Assembly (NCBI RefSeq): GCF_003428335.1
Contig: NZ_CP031704.1
Location: 1,984,001 to 2,048,000, forward strand
Length of the DNA stretch: 64,000 nucleotides
From: Solimonas sp. K1W22B-7
GTDB taxonomy: Bacteria; Pseudomonadota; Gammaproteobacteria; Nevskiales; Nevskiaceae
Direction: 5' to 3'
Under the pieces are notes generated by a model, which had not been told where the DNA came from, did not search any database, and was given only the letters and a program-made list of their open reading frames with translations. Positions 30,090-38,848 of this stretch are shown here, piece after piece. Position numbers and translations under genes: made by a program. Within the stretch, counting starts at the first letter, position 1. The number at the start of each line of letters is the position of its first letter.

Positions 30090-32890
30090 GCGCTACACCG
30101 GAATTGCTGGCGCTGCTGCGCGCGCAGGATCCCGCGTTGGCCGAGGCCGCCGCCACGGTCTGCGCCGCCAGCCCCTTCGTCGCCGCGTCGCTGGAGTGGA
30201 TGCTGCGTCACGGCAGCGACCTGGGCGAGCTGCATCGCGCGCGCGCGCCGGGCCAGACCGCTGCGAGCATCCTCGACGCGACGCGGGCGCTCTCCGACGA
30301 GAAGGACATGCAGCGCGTGCTGCGCCAGCGGCGCCGCGAGGACATGACCCGGATCGCCTTCCGCGACCTCTCCGGCTGGGCGCCGCTGGACGAGGCGCTG
30401 GACGATCTCTCGGACCTGGCCGACGCCTGCTGCGAGGCGGCGCTGCGCTTCGCCGGGCGCCGCCTGCAGGCGCGCCATGGCCTGCCGCGCAACGAGCGCG
30501 GCGAGGAGTGCCGGCCGGTGGTGCTGGGCATGGGCAAGCTCGGCGGGCGCGAGCTGAACTTCTCCTCCGACATCGACCTGATCTTCTGCTACACCCAGGG
30601 TGGCGAGACCGACGGCGCGCGGCCGCTGAGCAACGACGAGTACTTCGGCCGCCTGACGCAGGACACCGGCAAGCTGCTGTCGGCGCGCACCGAGGACGGC
30701 TTCGTGTTCCGCGTCGACACCATGCTGCGGCCCTTCGGCTCCGCCGGCGCGCTGGCGGCTTCCTTCGCGGCGATGGAGGAGTACTACCAGGTGCATGGCC
30801 GCGAATGGGAGCGCTACGCCCTGATCAAGGCGCGCCCGGTGGCGGGCGACATCGCCGCCGGCGAGGGGCTGCTGCGCACGCTGCGGCCCTTCGTCTACCG
30901 GCGCTACCTCGACTTCAACGCCATCGGCAGCCTGCGCGAGCTCAAGCGCCTGATCGAGGACGACGTCAAGCGCAAGGGCATGGACGACAACGTCAAGCTC
31001 GGCCGCGGCGGCATCCGTGAGCTGGAGTTCATCGTGCAGTCCTTCCAGCTGGTGCGCGGCGGCAACGAGACGCCGCTGCGCGACGCGCGGCTGCGGCCGG
31101 TGCTGCGCTACCTGGGCGAAGCCGGCCACCTGCCGCCGGCGACCGCGGCAAGGCTGGACGCGTGCTACGTCTACCTGCGGCGCCTGGAGAACGCGATCCA
31201 GATGTACGGCGACGAGCAGGCTCATGTGCTGCCGGCCGACGAGGCACGGCGCGCGGCGCTGTGCGTGGCCATGGGCAATGCCGACTGGTGCGGGCTGCTG
31301 GAACAGCTGGATGAGGTGCGCGGCTTCGTCCAGAACGAGTTCGAGCGCATCTTTGCGGAGTCGGGCAAGGGCCGCGAGGAAGGGCCGCTGGGGCGGCTGG
31401 TGGCGGGCATCTGGAGCGGACAGGTCGATGCCGGTGATGCGGCCGATGCGCTGTATTCGGCGGGCTACAAGCAGAGCCCGAAGGAACTGGTCGAGGACCT
31501 GGAAGCGCTCAAGGCGCTGCGCCTGGTGCGCGGCATGCGCGAGGAAACCGCACTCAAGCTGCAGCAGCTGCTGGCGCAGCTGTTCGGGGAGGCCCTGCAG
31601 CAGGCGCAGCCGGCGCTGGCGCTGCGGCGCGCGCTGCGCATCATTCAGGCCGTGGTCGGCCGCTCCACCTATCTCACGCTGCTGCGCGAAAGCGACGCCA
31701 CGCGCCAGCAGCTGCTGGGCCTCTGTGCCGCCAGCCCCTGGCTGACCGAGTTCATCGCGCAGTCGCCGGTGCTGCTCGATAGCCTGCTGGATCCGCGCAC
31801 GCTCTACGCACCGCCGGAGAAGCAGGAGCTGTTCGAAGACCTGGCGCTGCGCGCGACGGAGATCGAGGGGCAGGGCACCGAGGCGGCGATGGACCTGCTG
31901 CGCCGCTACCAGAAGGAGATGACGCTGCGCGTCGCCGCCGCCGACCTGCTGCACGCGCTGCCGCTGGTGAAGATCAGCGATCGCCTGACCTGGCTGGCCG
32001 AGGCCATCGTCGGCCAGGCGCTGCGTTTCGCCTGGGCCGAGATGAGCGCGCAGTACGGCGAGCCGCTGCGCCGCGACGGCCAGCCCGCGGGCTTCGGCGT
32101 GATCGCCTACGGCAAGTTCGGCGGCATCGAGCTGGGCTACGGTTCGGACCTGGACCTGGTCTTCGTCCACGACTGCGACGCCCTGGAGGAAGACAGCAGC
32201 GGTGGCGGCCGTCCCCTGAACAACGGCACCTGGCTGGCGCGGCTGGCACAGCGCCTGATCAACAGCCTGGCCACCCAGACCCATGCCGGCCGCGCCTACG
32301 AGATCGACATGCAGCTGCGGCCCAGCGGTGCCTCGGGCCTGCTGGTGAGCAGCCTGGAAGGTTTCGCGGGCTACCAGCGCAGCGAAGCCTGGACCTGGGA
32401 GCACCAGGCGCTGACGCGGGCGCGCTACGTCGCCGGCTCCGCGGGCCTGGGTACCGCCTTCGAGGCCTTGCGCCTGGAGGTGCTATGCCGCCCGCGCGAT
32501 GCCGCGAAGCTGCGCCAGGAAGTGGCCGACATGCGCCGCAAGATGGTCGCCAAGCTGGACAAGTCCACTGCTGTGCTGTGGGACGTGAAGCAGGGGCAGG
32601 GCGGCCTCACCGACTGCGAGTTCCTGACCCAGTTCCTGGTGTTGCGCGACGCGGCGCAAAGCCCTGCGGTGGCGCACTGGAGCGACAACTGGCGCCAGCT
32701 GGAAGCGCTGGCCGAGGCCGGCAGCATCGGCGCGGGCGACAAGGAGGCCCTGATCGACAGCTACCGCGCCTACCGCGGCTTCGCCCACGTGCGCTCGCTG
32801 CAGAACGAGCCGGCGCTGGTGCCGCAGGAGGAGTTCCTGCAGCAGCGCGAAGTGGTGAAGCGGATCTGGAAGGGTTTGTTCGGAGAGTAG
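30086..32890 (+). CDS. glnE: Bifunctional glutamine synthetase adenylyltransferase/adenylyl-removing enzyme
   Basis: Controls glutamine synthetase by adding and removing AMP on a tyrosine in response to PII and glutamine. The product has 934 residues from a GTG start overlapping the amidase stop (GTGA). Two nucleotidyltransferase domains are present. The N-terminal adenylyl-removing one has GMGKLGGRELNFSSDIDLIF near residue 150, and the C-terminal adenylyl-transferring one has AYGKFGGIELGYGSDLDLVFVHD near 675. Length agrees with the family (about 950). The open frame continues far upstream within the amidase gene but that part is a shadow. Confidence 0.95.
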   Translation: MSATPELLALLRAQDPALAEAAATVCAASPFVAASLEWMLRHGSDLGELHRARAPGQTAASILDATRALSDEKDMQRVLRQRRREDMTRIAFRDLSGWAPLDEALDDLSDLADACCEAALRFAGRRLQARHGLPRNERGEECRPVVLGMGKLGGRELNFSSDIDLIFCYTQGGETDGARPLSNDEYFGRLTQDTGKLLSARTEDGFVFRVDTMLRPFGSAGALAASFAAMEEYYQVHGREWERYALIKARPVAGDIAAGEGLLRTLRPFVYRRYLDFNAIGSLRELKRLIEDDVKRKGMDDNVKLGRGGIRELEFIVQSFQLVRGGNETPLRDARLRPVLRYLGEAGHLPPATAARLDACYVYLRRLENAIQMYGDEQAHVLPADEARRAALCVAMGNADWCGLLEQLDEVRGFVQNEFERIFAESGKGREEGPLGRLVAGIWSGQVDAGDAADALYSAGYKQSPKELVEDLEALKALRLVRGMREETALKLQQLLAQLFGEALQQAQPALALRRALRIIQAVVGRSTYLTLLRESDATRQQLLGLCAASPWLTEFIAQSPVLLDSLLDPRTLYAPPEKQELFEDLALRATEIEGQGTEAAMDLLRRYQKEMTLRVAAADLLHALPLVKISDRLTWLAEAIVGQALRFAWAEMSAQYGEPLRRDGQPAGFGVIAYGKFGGIELGYGSDLDLVFVHDCDALEEDSSGGGRPLNNGTWLARLAQRLINSLATQTHAGRAYEIDMQLRPSGASGLLVSSLEGFAGYQRSEAWTWEHQALTRARYVAGSAGLGTAFEALRLEVLCRPRDAAKLRQEVADMRRKMVAKLDKSTAVLWDVKQGQGGLTDCEFLTQFLVLRDAAQSPAVAHWSDNWRQLEALAEAGSIGAGDKEALIDSYRAYRGFAHVRSLQNEPALVPQEEFLQQREVVKRIWKGLFGE

Positions 32891-32905
32891 GTCGCGTTTG
32901 CCAGG

Positions 32906-32934
32906 CTGGAGAGTGACATTGAGTCACTCTCCAG
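32906..32934 (+). terminator. Hairpin after glnE
   Basis: Perfect 12-base arms (CTGGAGAGTGAC and its mirror) with loop ATTGA lie 15 bases after the glnE stop. No T tract follows, so it may act as an mRNA 3' end stabiliser rather than an intrinsic terminator. The loop and closing pairs are the same as in the hairpin at 23436-23456. Confidence 0.6.
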
Positions 32935-32946
32935 TAAGCAAACGCG

Positions 32947-33064
32947 CCTCTCCCGCTGGCGGGAGAGGGCAGGGTGAGGGTGGTGCGAGCCAATAGCTTC
33001 AAAGCTCAGTTAACTACCTCAGGCCTCCACCCTCACCCCAGCCCTCTCCCGCCAGCGGGAGAGG
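32947..33064. repeat. Large inverted-repeat element with internal hairpins
   Basis: Arms of about 37 bases (32947-32983 and 33027-33064) are inverted copies. Each contains its own hairpin CTCTCCCGC-TGGC-GGGAGAG-type stem and the strings AGGGTGAGGGTGG or its complement. The 43-base centre is A+T-richer. This is the widespread proteobacterial dispersed repeat CCCTCTCCC...GGGAGAGGG. It fills the gap between convergent glnE and a glycosyltransferase gene. Confidence 0.85.
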
Positions 33065-33073
33065 GAGTTTAGA

Positions 33074-33820
33074 TCAGAGATACTGCGCCAGCCACGGCGC
33101 CGCCCGCGTCGGCCGGTACCACTTGTTGCCCTTGCCGACCACGGCCTCTTCCGGCTTGGGGTGGCCGTGGAACACCAGCACCTTGGCCTCGGCCGGCAGC
33201 TTCGGCTCCTGCCACAGCGACATCGGGAACGAGGGGATGCAGTGGTACTTGTAGCTGGGGCACCAGGCCAGCGGCCAGTAGCGCAGCTTGCCCAGGCCGC
33301 GCATCACGTCGGACAGGAATTCCTGTTCGTTGCGGTACTGCTCGGCCACCGCCACGCCTTTTTCCGCCAGGCCGCGGAACACACCGTAGTCCTGGCCGCC
33401 GACATACAGGAACACCGAGGTGTTGCCGGTGTAGCTGTTGCGGTAGCGGAAGCGCTTGTAGTCCTTGATGACGCTGAAATCCCCGCCCACGTCGAAGAAC
33501 GGCGCCAGCGAGCCGACGATGATCATGTCCAGGTCCAGGAACAGGGTCGGGCCCTGGATCGCGGTGAAGGCCGGGCTGAACAGGGCTAGCTTGCGCCAGC
33601 CGCGCTCCGCGCCGCCCAGCTTGACCGGCAGGTCGGGGATCGGATGGACCGTCACGCCCGGGTCGATGCCCACCGGATCGTCGGTCAGGCAATAGAAGCG
33701 CATCTCACCGGGGGTGCTGGCCCGCACTGCCTGGTACAGCCGGTTGACGTCGGCGGCGGGGTACTTGGTGCCCCACTTCATGCAGACGAACTGGCGGATC
33801 GGGCTGGGGGACGGCGTCAT
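33074..33820 (-). CDS. Glycosyltransferase-like protein, paralogue 1
   Basis: The 248-residue soluble protein begins IRQFVCMKWGTKYPAADVNRLY and has an acidic DLD motif in PTLFLDLDMIIVGSL near residue 97, typical of GT-A nucleotide-sugar transferases related to family 8. A C-terminal region is rich in Trp, His and Pro (SYKYHCIPSFP, VLVFHGHPKPEE). The gene at 39707-40525 encodes a related protein that begins IVCVKWGTGYGPEYVNRLY, so the glycan cluster is bracketed by two paralogues. The sugar and acceptor are unknown. Confidence 0.78.
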   Translation of the reverse strand: MTPSPSPIRQFVCMKWGTKYPAADVNRLYQAVRASTPGEMRFYCLTDDPVGIDPGVTVHPIPDLPVKLGGAERGWRKLALFSPAFTAIQGPTLFLDLDMIIVGSLAPFFDVGGDFSVIKDYKRFRYRNSYTGNTSVFLYVGGQDYGVFRGLAEKGVAVAEQYRNEQEFLSDVMRGLGKLRYWPLAWCPSYKYHCIPSFPMSLWQEPKLPAEAKVLVFHGHPKPEEAVVGKGNKWYRPTRAAPWLAQYL

Positions 33821-33900
33821 GGGCTGGAAAGTCCTTTCTGCGGCCTGCAGGAGCGGTGGCCGGGGTCGATATACTAGACGCGAAAATCCCGAATTGAATA

Positions 33901-34971
33901 ATGGACCCCAAGAATCCGCCCGAGCGGCTGCGCATCGCCCACCTGATCCTGTCCACCGGCTTTGCCGGCTCGGAACGGTCCACGGCCGAGTCCTGCATCG
34001 CCCAGTGCCGGGACCATGACGTGCTGCTGGTGGTGCGCAGGGGTCATCGCAAGCAGAAGACCGGCGCCAGCATCGTCGATCACCTCGATCCGCGGGTGAA
34101 GGTGGTGGAGATTCCGGCGCGGCTGTTCACGCAGCGCCACCTGCAGCGCGCCCTGGATGAGTTCCGCCCGGATGTGGTCCATGCCCACCTGCGGCGCTCC
34201 ACAAGGCTGCTGTCGCGCTGCCGCGTCGATGGGGTGAAGGTCTCGACCCTGCACATCGAGATCAACGGCCCGCAGTTCCTGCAGATGGACGGCCTGGTCT
34301 GCATTTCGCCCTGGCAGCTCCGGACCATCCCGGCCGAATACCGTGGCCTTGCGGTGATGATCCGCAACTCGCTGCTGCCGCAGCCGAAGATCGACGCTGC
34401 GCGCCGCGAGACCCTGCGCGCCGAGATGGGCGCGGGTCCGGGCGTGTTCCTGATCGGCGGCGTCGGTCGCCTGGGGCATAGCAAGGGCTGGGACGTATTG
34501 CTGCATGCCTATGCCGAGGCGCAGCTGCCGGACACGCGCCTGGCGCTGATCGGCGAGGGCAGCGAGCGCGGCAAGCTGGAGCGCCTGGCCGGGCCGGCGG
34601 TGCAGTTCCTCGGCTTCCGCCCCAGCGTCAAGGACTACTACCAGGCCTTCGACCTGTTCGTCTGCCCTTCGCGCACCGAGCCGATGGGGCGGGTCATCCT
34701 GGAGGCGCTGGATGCCGGCGTGCCGGTGATCTCCAGCGACGCCAGCGGGCCGAAGGAAATCCTCACCGAATACCCGGGGGTGCTGGTACCGGTGGGAGAC
34801 GTCGGCGCCATGGCCAGGGCCTTGCGCAGCGCGTGGGAGCGCCGCGGCGAGCCGCCGGCACCGGTGGATGTCTCCGCGCACCATCTCGACCGGGTGTCGG
34901 TCGAGATGGTCCAGTTCTACCGCGATCTGCTTCATCGGCGCCGCTCCGGCGCCAGCGGCCCCCCGGCCTAG
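33901..34971 (+). CDS. Glycosyltransferase family 4 protein
   Basis: 356 residues, GT-B fold. The N-terminal domain starts LRIAHLILSTGFAGSERST. The C-terminal donor-binding domain has VGRLGHSKGWDVLLHAYAEA, then VQFLGFRPSVKDYYQAFDLFVCPSRTEPMGRVILEALDAGVPVISSD, the EX7E-type family signature. It probably adds a sugar to LPS or an exopolysaccharide. A TATACT at 33870-33875 may be its -10 box. Its stop overlaps the galE stop by 4 bases on the opposite strand. Confidence 0.9.
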   Translation: MDPKNPPERLRIAHLILSTGFAGSERSTAESCIAQCRDHDVLLVVRRGHRKQKTGASIVDHLDPRVKVVEIPARLFTQRHLQRALDEFRPDVVHAHLRRSTRLLSRCRVDGVKVSTLHIEINGPQFLQMDGLVCISPWQLRTIPAEYRGLAVMIRNSLLPQPKIDAARRETLRAEMGAGPGVFLIGGVGRLGHSKGWDVLLHAYAEAQLPDTRLALIGEGSERGKLERLAGPAVQFLGFRPSVKDYYQAFDLFVCPSRTEPMGRVILEALDAGVPVISSDASGPKEILTEYPGVLVPVGDVGAMARALRSAWERRGEPPAPVDVSAHHLDRVSVEMVQFYRDLLHRRRSGASGPPA

Positions 34972-35942
34972 AACGCCGGGCGCCGGTGCCAGTTCCAGGC
35001 GTCGGCCACGATTCGATCGATCGAGTCGTGCCGCGGGGTCCAGTCGAGTATCTCCCTGGCTTTTCTGCTGCTGGCCACCAGGGTTGCCGGATCCCCGGCC
35101 CGACGCGGGCCGAACGGAATGTCGAGGGGAACCCCCACTGCCCGCTCCGCCGCCTTGACGACCTCCAGGACCGAGTGACCGATGCCATTGCCGAGGTTGA
35201 AACAGTGAAAGCCCGGCTGTGAGCGGCCGTGCTCCATGGCGTTCAGGTGCGCAACTGCAAGGTCGTTGACGTGGATATAGTCGCGTACGCAGCTGCCGTC
35301 GCGCGTCGGGTAGTCCGTGCCGAAAATTTGCACGCTCAGATCCTCACCTGCCGCTCGCCGCAGCAGTCGCGGTATCAAATGCGTCTCGGGCGTATGCGAT
35401 TCACCGATCCGTCCCTGTGGGTCCGCCCCGGCGGCATTGAAGTAGCGCAGCGTGGTGGCGCGCAATCCATAGGCTTGTGCCGCATCCTGTAGCAGCATTT
35501 CCACCGCCAGCTTGGAATTGCCATAGGGGTTGATCGGCTGGCGCGGATGGTTCTCTTCGATCTGGTCGGACTGGGGGTCGCCGAAGATCGCGGCGGTGGA
35601 TGAAAAGATGAACTGGGCTACGCCAGCATCGCGCATAGCCATCAACAGGCTCAAGGTCGATGAGACGTTGTTCTGGTAATACCGGTAGGGGTCCTGCATG
35701 GATTCGCCGACCAGGGAGCAGGCTGCGAAATGCATCACGACATCAATCTCGTGCCGGCGCAGGGTCTCGGCGACGACGCTTGTCTCATCCAGCGAAGCGA
35801 CGACCAGTTCGCCCCACTGCACAGCCTCGCGATGGCCGGTGGAAAGGTTGTCGAGCGCAACCACGCGATGTCCGGCAGTTGCCAGGCACAGGCACATGTG
35901 GGAACCGATGTAGCCGGCGCCGCCTACAACCAGGACGTTCAT
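34968..35942 (-). CDS. galE: UDP-glucose 4-epimerase
   Basis: Interconverts UDP-glucose and UDP-galactose for surface glycans, 324 residues. It has the extended short-chain dehydrogenase fold with NAD-binding VVGGAGYIGSHMCLCLA at the N-terminus, the catalytic serine region FSSTAAIFGDP and the YGNSKLAVE Tyr-x-x-x-Lys. NPYGNSKLAVEMLL, RYFNAAGADPQGRIGE and RDGSCVRDYIHVNDLA are GalE-specific. It is the last gene of a minus-strand run of three (37270, 35956, 34968) with gaps of 6 and 13 bases. Confidence 0.95.
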   Translation of the reverse strand: MNVLVVGGAGYIGSHMCLCLATAGHRVVALDNLSTGHREAVQWGELVVASLDETSVVAETLRRHEIDVVMHFAACSLVGESMQDPYRYYQNNVSSTLSLLMAMRDAGVAQFIFSSTAAIFGDPQSDQIEENHPRQPINPYGNSKLAVEMLLQDAAQAYGLRATTLRYFNAAGADPQGRIGESHTPETHLIPRLLRRAAGEDLSVQIFGTDYPTRDGSCVRDYIHVNDLAVAHLNAMEHGRSQPGFHCFNLGNGIGHSVLEVVKAAERAVGVPLDIPFGPRRAGDPATLVASSRKAREILDWTPRHDSIDRIVADAWNWHRRPAF

Positions 35943-35955
35943 GCAGTAAGCCTCT

Positions 35956-37263
35956 TTAGCTCGGGGCGATATCCATTGTCGCGGAAAGCCTTTCCGCGAT
36001 CAGCCGCCCGGCCGAGCGGGCCGAGGCTGCCTGTTCGAGCACCAGCGGCGCAACGATCTGCCTGAAACTGCTGAAGTGCTCGGAGAACCTGACCGCCAGG
36101 GTGGCGAACGCCTCGCTGTCGATGGCGGAGATGTCGGTGACCCATTCGCTCTGGCCGAGTGCCCGGTACAGTTCGGTGGTCTTGAACTCGTAGGCGATCG
36201 GCAGCACGGGCAGTCCAGCGCACAGGCCAAGTATGGCCATATGCATGCGCGTCGAGATGGCGAAATCGAAATCCCTGAGTGTCTCCATCAGCGCGGTCGG
36301 GCTGTGGAACCCGTGATCGACGCTGACAGCGCGCCGCACGTCCGGGTCCAGGCGGGCGCATATCCTGTCGGCGATCTGCGAGTCGTCGTACAGGTAGTCG
36401 GGGATGCCCTGGCAGGTCGAGAGAAAGACGATTTCTGCATTCTTGTCGCGCACCAGCGCGCTCACGGCGGCGGCCACGGCGGCTTCGTAGGTTTCCGTGC
36501 CTTTCGAGCGATCGCGGCCCTCATAGTGAGTCCAGCGGCGTACCGAGACGGCCACGCGCAAGCGCTGCCCCGCGGCACGCGCCGGCGGTGCCGTGATCCA
36601 CGCGGCCCTGGCGAGGGCGAACACGCTGTCGGAGACGACCTTGAGCCTGTCGTGGTCGACGCCGATGTCGTGCAGATGCTGTTTCGACTTGGCATCACGC
36701 AGGAGCACGAGCCTGGCCCCCTCGGCGACGGCCTTCATGTCCTTCCGGTTCTCGGCTCTCCTGAAGGGCCCGAGCGATTGCGTGAACAGGACCAGCGGCT
36801 TGCCCAGCAGGAGGTCCTTGTACAGCTCCTCGAAACGGTTGCGCAGCTTGTAGTGCTCGACCAGATATGTTCCTCCTGTCGAGATGACCAAGTCGGCCGA
36901 ACGGTACAGGGAGAGGCTGTCCAGCGCGCCCTGGCTGAGCAGCAGGGACGGGCGGACCTCACTGCCGGTGAGCGAGCTGGCGATGGCACGGCGGAAGGCC
37001 CACTGCTGGGCGCGCGCCAGCAGGCGTCGCAGCGGTGTTTTCCAGGTCCTGCCAAACAGCCGCACGGTGCCGGACAGGAAGGAGGTTGTCAGTGGATGAA
37101 ACTGCAGTTCCGGATAGTGCCGCGCGGCGACCTCCGGCGCGCTGTCGAACACCGAGATGCGCGTATCGGGCCCGAAGGTCTCGCGGACGATGTCGATGAT
37201 TGCCACCAGGATGGCCGCGTCGCCGGTGTTCAGCGCGACCGTGTTTTCGATGATGACGTGCAT
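35956..37263 (-). CDS. Polysaccharide pyruvyl transferase family protein
   Basis: 435 residues. The family pattern (CsaB/WcaK type) is visible. The N-terminus IIENTVALNTGDAAILVAII matches the nucleotide-binding start, with VISTGGTYLVEHYK, KPLVLFTQSLGPFRRAENR, RDAKSKQHLHDIGV and, near the C-terminus, AISTRMHMAILGLCAGLPVLPIAYEFKT. These enzymes transfer pyruvate ketals from PEP to sugars of exopolysaccharides, colanic-acid type. The acceptor is unknown. It sits between a glycosyltransferase and galE in one operon, which supports a role in a surface polysaccharide. Confidence 0.88.
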   Translation of the reverse strand: MHVIIENTVALNTGDAAILVAIIDIVRETFGPDTRISVFDSAPEVAARHYPELQFHPLTTSFLSGTVRLFGRTWKTPLRRLLARAQQWAFRRAIASSLTGSEVRPSLLLSQGALDSLSLYRSADLVISTGGTYLVEHYKLRNRFEELYKDLLLGKPLVLFTQSLGPFRRAENRKDMKAVAEGARLVLLRDAKSKQHLHDIGVDHDRLKVVSDSVFALARAAWITAPPARAAGQRLRVAVSVRRWTHYEGRDRSKGTETYEAAVAAAVSALVRDKNAEIVFLSTCQGIPDYLYDDSQIADRICARLDPDVRRAVSVDHGFHSPTALMETLRDFDFAISTRMHMAILGLCAGLPVLPIAYEFKTTELYRALGQSEWVTDISAIDSEAFATLAVRFSEHFSSFRQIVAPLVLEQAASARSAGRLIAERLSATMDIAPS

Positions 37264-37269
37264 GGCGTT

Positions 37270-38475
37270 CTAGGATTCCGTCCGGGCCGGGCCGACGACA
37301 CGCTGTTCGACCAGGCGCTCGTAGCGGGCAATCGCCGCGTCGCTGGCGAACAGTTCTTCGACCCGCGTGCGCCCGGCGCGCCCGAAACTGCTCCAGCGCT
37401 GAGGCGTGCGTGCCAGTTCGACCATGCGTTGCGCCATGGCCTCGACATCGTGCTCGGCGACGAGGAAGCCGTTGACCCCGTCCTCGACGATTTCCGGAAT
37501 CCCGCTGTGGCGCGTGGCGATGATCGGCAGGCCGATGGCGGCCGCTTCGGTCAGGCTGACCGGCAGCCCTTCCATGTCGCCATCCGGCGTCTCGACGCTG
37601 TGCTGCATCATGATGTGGGCGCGGGTCATCGCTTCGCGGACCTCGGCGCTCGATACGGCGCCGCGCAAATGCACCACGCCGCCCAGCTTCAGCCGCTCGA
37701 CGTCTTCGCGCACGGGGCCCGCCAGCTTGCCCGAGCCGCACAGCGTCAGCTCGGCATCGATTTCCGGGGCCAGTTCGCGCATGCGCGCAAATGCCGCGAT
37801 CAGTTCGCGCGGCCCCTTCTTCTCGACGAGCCGGCCGACGAAGAGGAAGGAGACCTTGCCGTTGAAGCGGTCGGCCGGGTCGGAGTACGACCAGGTGCCG
37901 AGTTCGATGCCATTCTGCTGGACCACCACCTGGTCCGGAGCCGCCCCCAGGGCGATCACTTTCTGCCGCATGAACTCGGACGGCGTCAGGATCGTCACCC
38001 CCTTGCGCCAGAGCGATGCGTAGCGGCGTCGCCACGCGGAGGCCCTGGGCATGGCGGTGATGTCGAAGCCGTGCATGAAGACCACCAGCGGTAGCGTCGG
38101 GGTCGCCAGGTGGCCTGCGAATACGCCCATGCGTCCGAACTCGGCATGGATGTAGTCGGGCTTGATCCTCGCGACGACCGCGCGCAGGTCATCCAGATAG
38201 CGGATGTCGGTCGAGCTTTGCGGCACGGCCTGCGCGTCGCCCCAGGCCATCTTCAGCCGTTGGCCCCAGTCATCGCGGATCCTGGCCGCCAGGGTGACCG
38301 GCCACGATGCCTTGCGCAGCACCACGACCTTGTCGAAGGGCCGCTCGCGCTCCATCAGGCGCTCCTGCGTCACCACGTGCACCTCGTGCCCGCGGTCGCG
38401 CAGCGCCACGGCGCGGTCGTATACGAAGGTCTGCGAGAGATCGGAGAAAGCCTTGGTCAACAGCAGGATGCGCAT
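37270..38475 (-). CDS. Glycosyltransferase (WcaL-like, GT4)
   Basis: 401 residues, start at MRILLLTKAFSDLSQTF with GGAGAG upstream; 21 in-frame codons before it are not used. SQTFVYDRAVALRDRGHEVHVVT is the acceptor-side domain seen in colanic acid WcaL and amylovoran-type transferases. The C-terminal GT-B domain has FLFVGRLVEKKGPRELIAAFA, HIMMQHSVETPDGDMEGLPVSLTEAAAIGLPIIATRHSGIPEIVEDG, the family donor motif. It is the first gene of the minus-strand operon with the pyruvyl transferase and galE. Confidence 0.9.
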   Translation of the reverse strand: MRILLLTKAFSDLSQTFVYDRAVALRDRGHEVHVVTQERLMERERPFDKVVVLRKASWPVTLAARIRDDWGQRLKMAWGDAQAVPQSSTDIRYLDDLRAVVARIKPDYIHAEFGRMGVFAGHLATPTLPLVVFMHGFDITAMPRASAWRRRYASLWRKGVTILTPSEFMRQKVIALGAAPDQVVVQQNGIELGTWSYSDPADRFNGKVSFLFVGRLVEKKGPRELIAAFARMRELAPEIDAELTLCGSGKLAGPVREDVERLKLGGVVHLRGAVSSAEVREAMTRAHIMMQHSVETPDGDMEGLPVSLTEAAAIGLPIIATRHSGIPEIVEDGVNGFLVAEHDVEAMAQRMVELARTPQRWSSFGRAGRTRVEELFASDAAIARYERLVEQRVVGPARTES

Positions 38476-38848
38476 GAATTCACTCTCTCCGGCGCCCGGC
38501 CGACGCCACACCGGGAATGCCTGCCGCCACGGCCGCAACGGCGTGGCAGGACGAATGGAACGGGATCATCTCCGACAGCACACTACATTCGCTCATGCCG
38601 CAAGGCTCCTCAACCCGGTTTTTTTCCGATCAAGCCATTTTCCTGCCGCGACCCCATGAGCCCGGGGTTCCAGCAAGCGGCAGGTGGATTGTGACCCGCG
38701 AATCACGGCGTGATCGCTGTTGCTGGGCCTGGCCTATGATAATCGCTTCGCGCCACGGTTCGCGCTTTTCCGGGCCCATGGGGCAGGGCTGCGATCACGC
38801 GGGCGGCCCGCGGCGATCATGACGGTTTTGTCAGCTGAAGAGAGCCAG
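38476..38848. promoter_or_regulatory. Divergent intergenic region with a candidate -10 box
   Basis: About 370 bases between the divergent glycosyltransferase and FkbM genes, with no gene. It holds T7 in an A+T-richer patch near 38623-38629. A TATGAT at 38735-38740 is followed by AATCGCTTC and a short CGCG...CGCG hairpin ending in TTTT (38749-38769). This arrangement is repeated in front of ilvE at 40601-40640. Confidence 0.45.

Noticed and set aside
29738-32404. 888-codon minus-strand frame opposite glnE
   Set aside because: Low-complexity His/Gln/Leu/Arg sequence without motifs; glnE is clearly the real gene.
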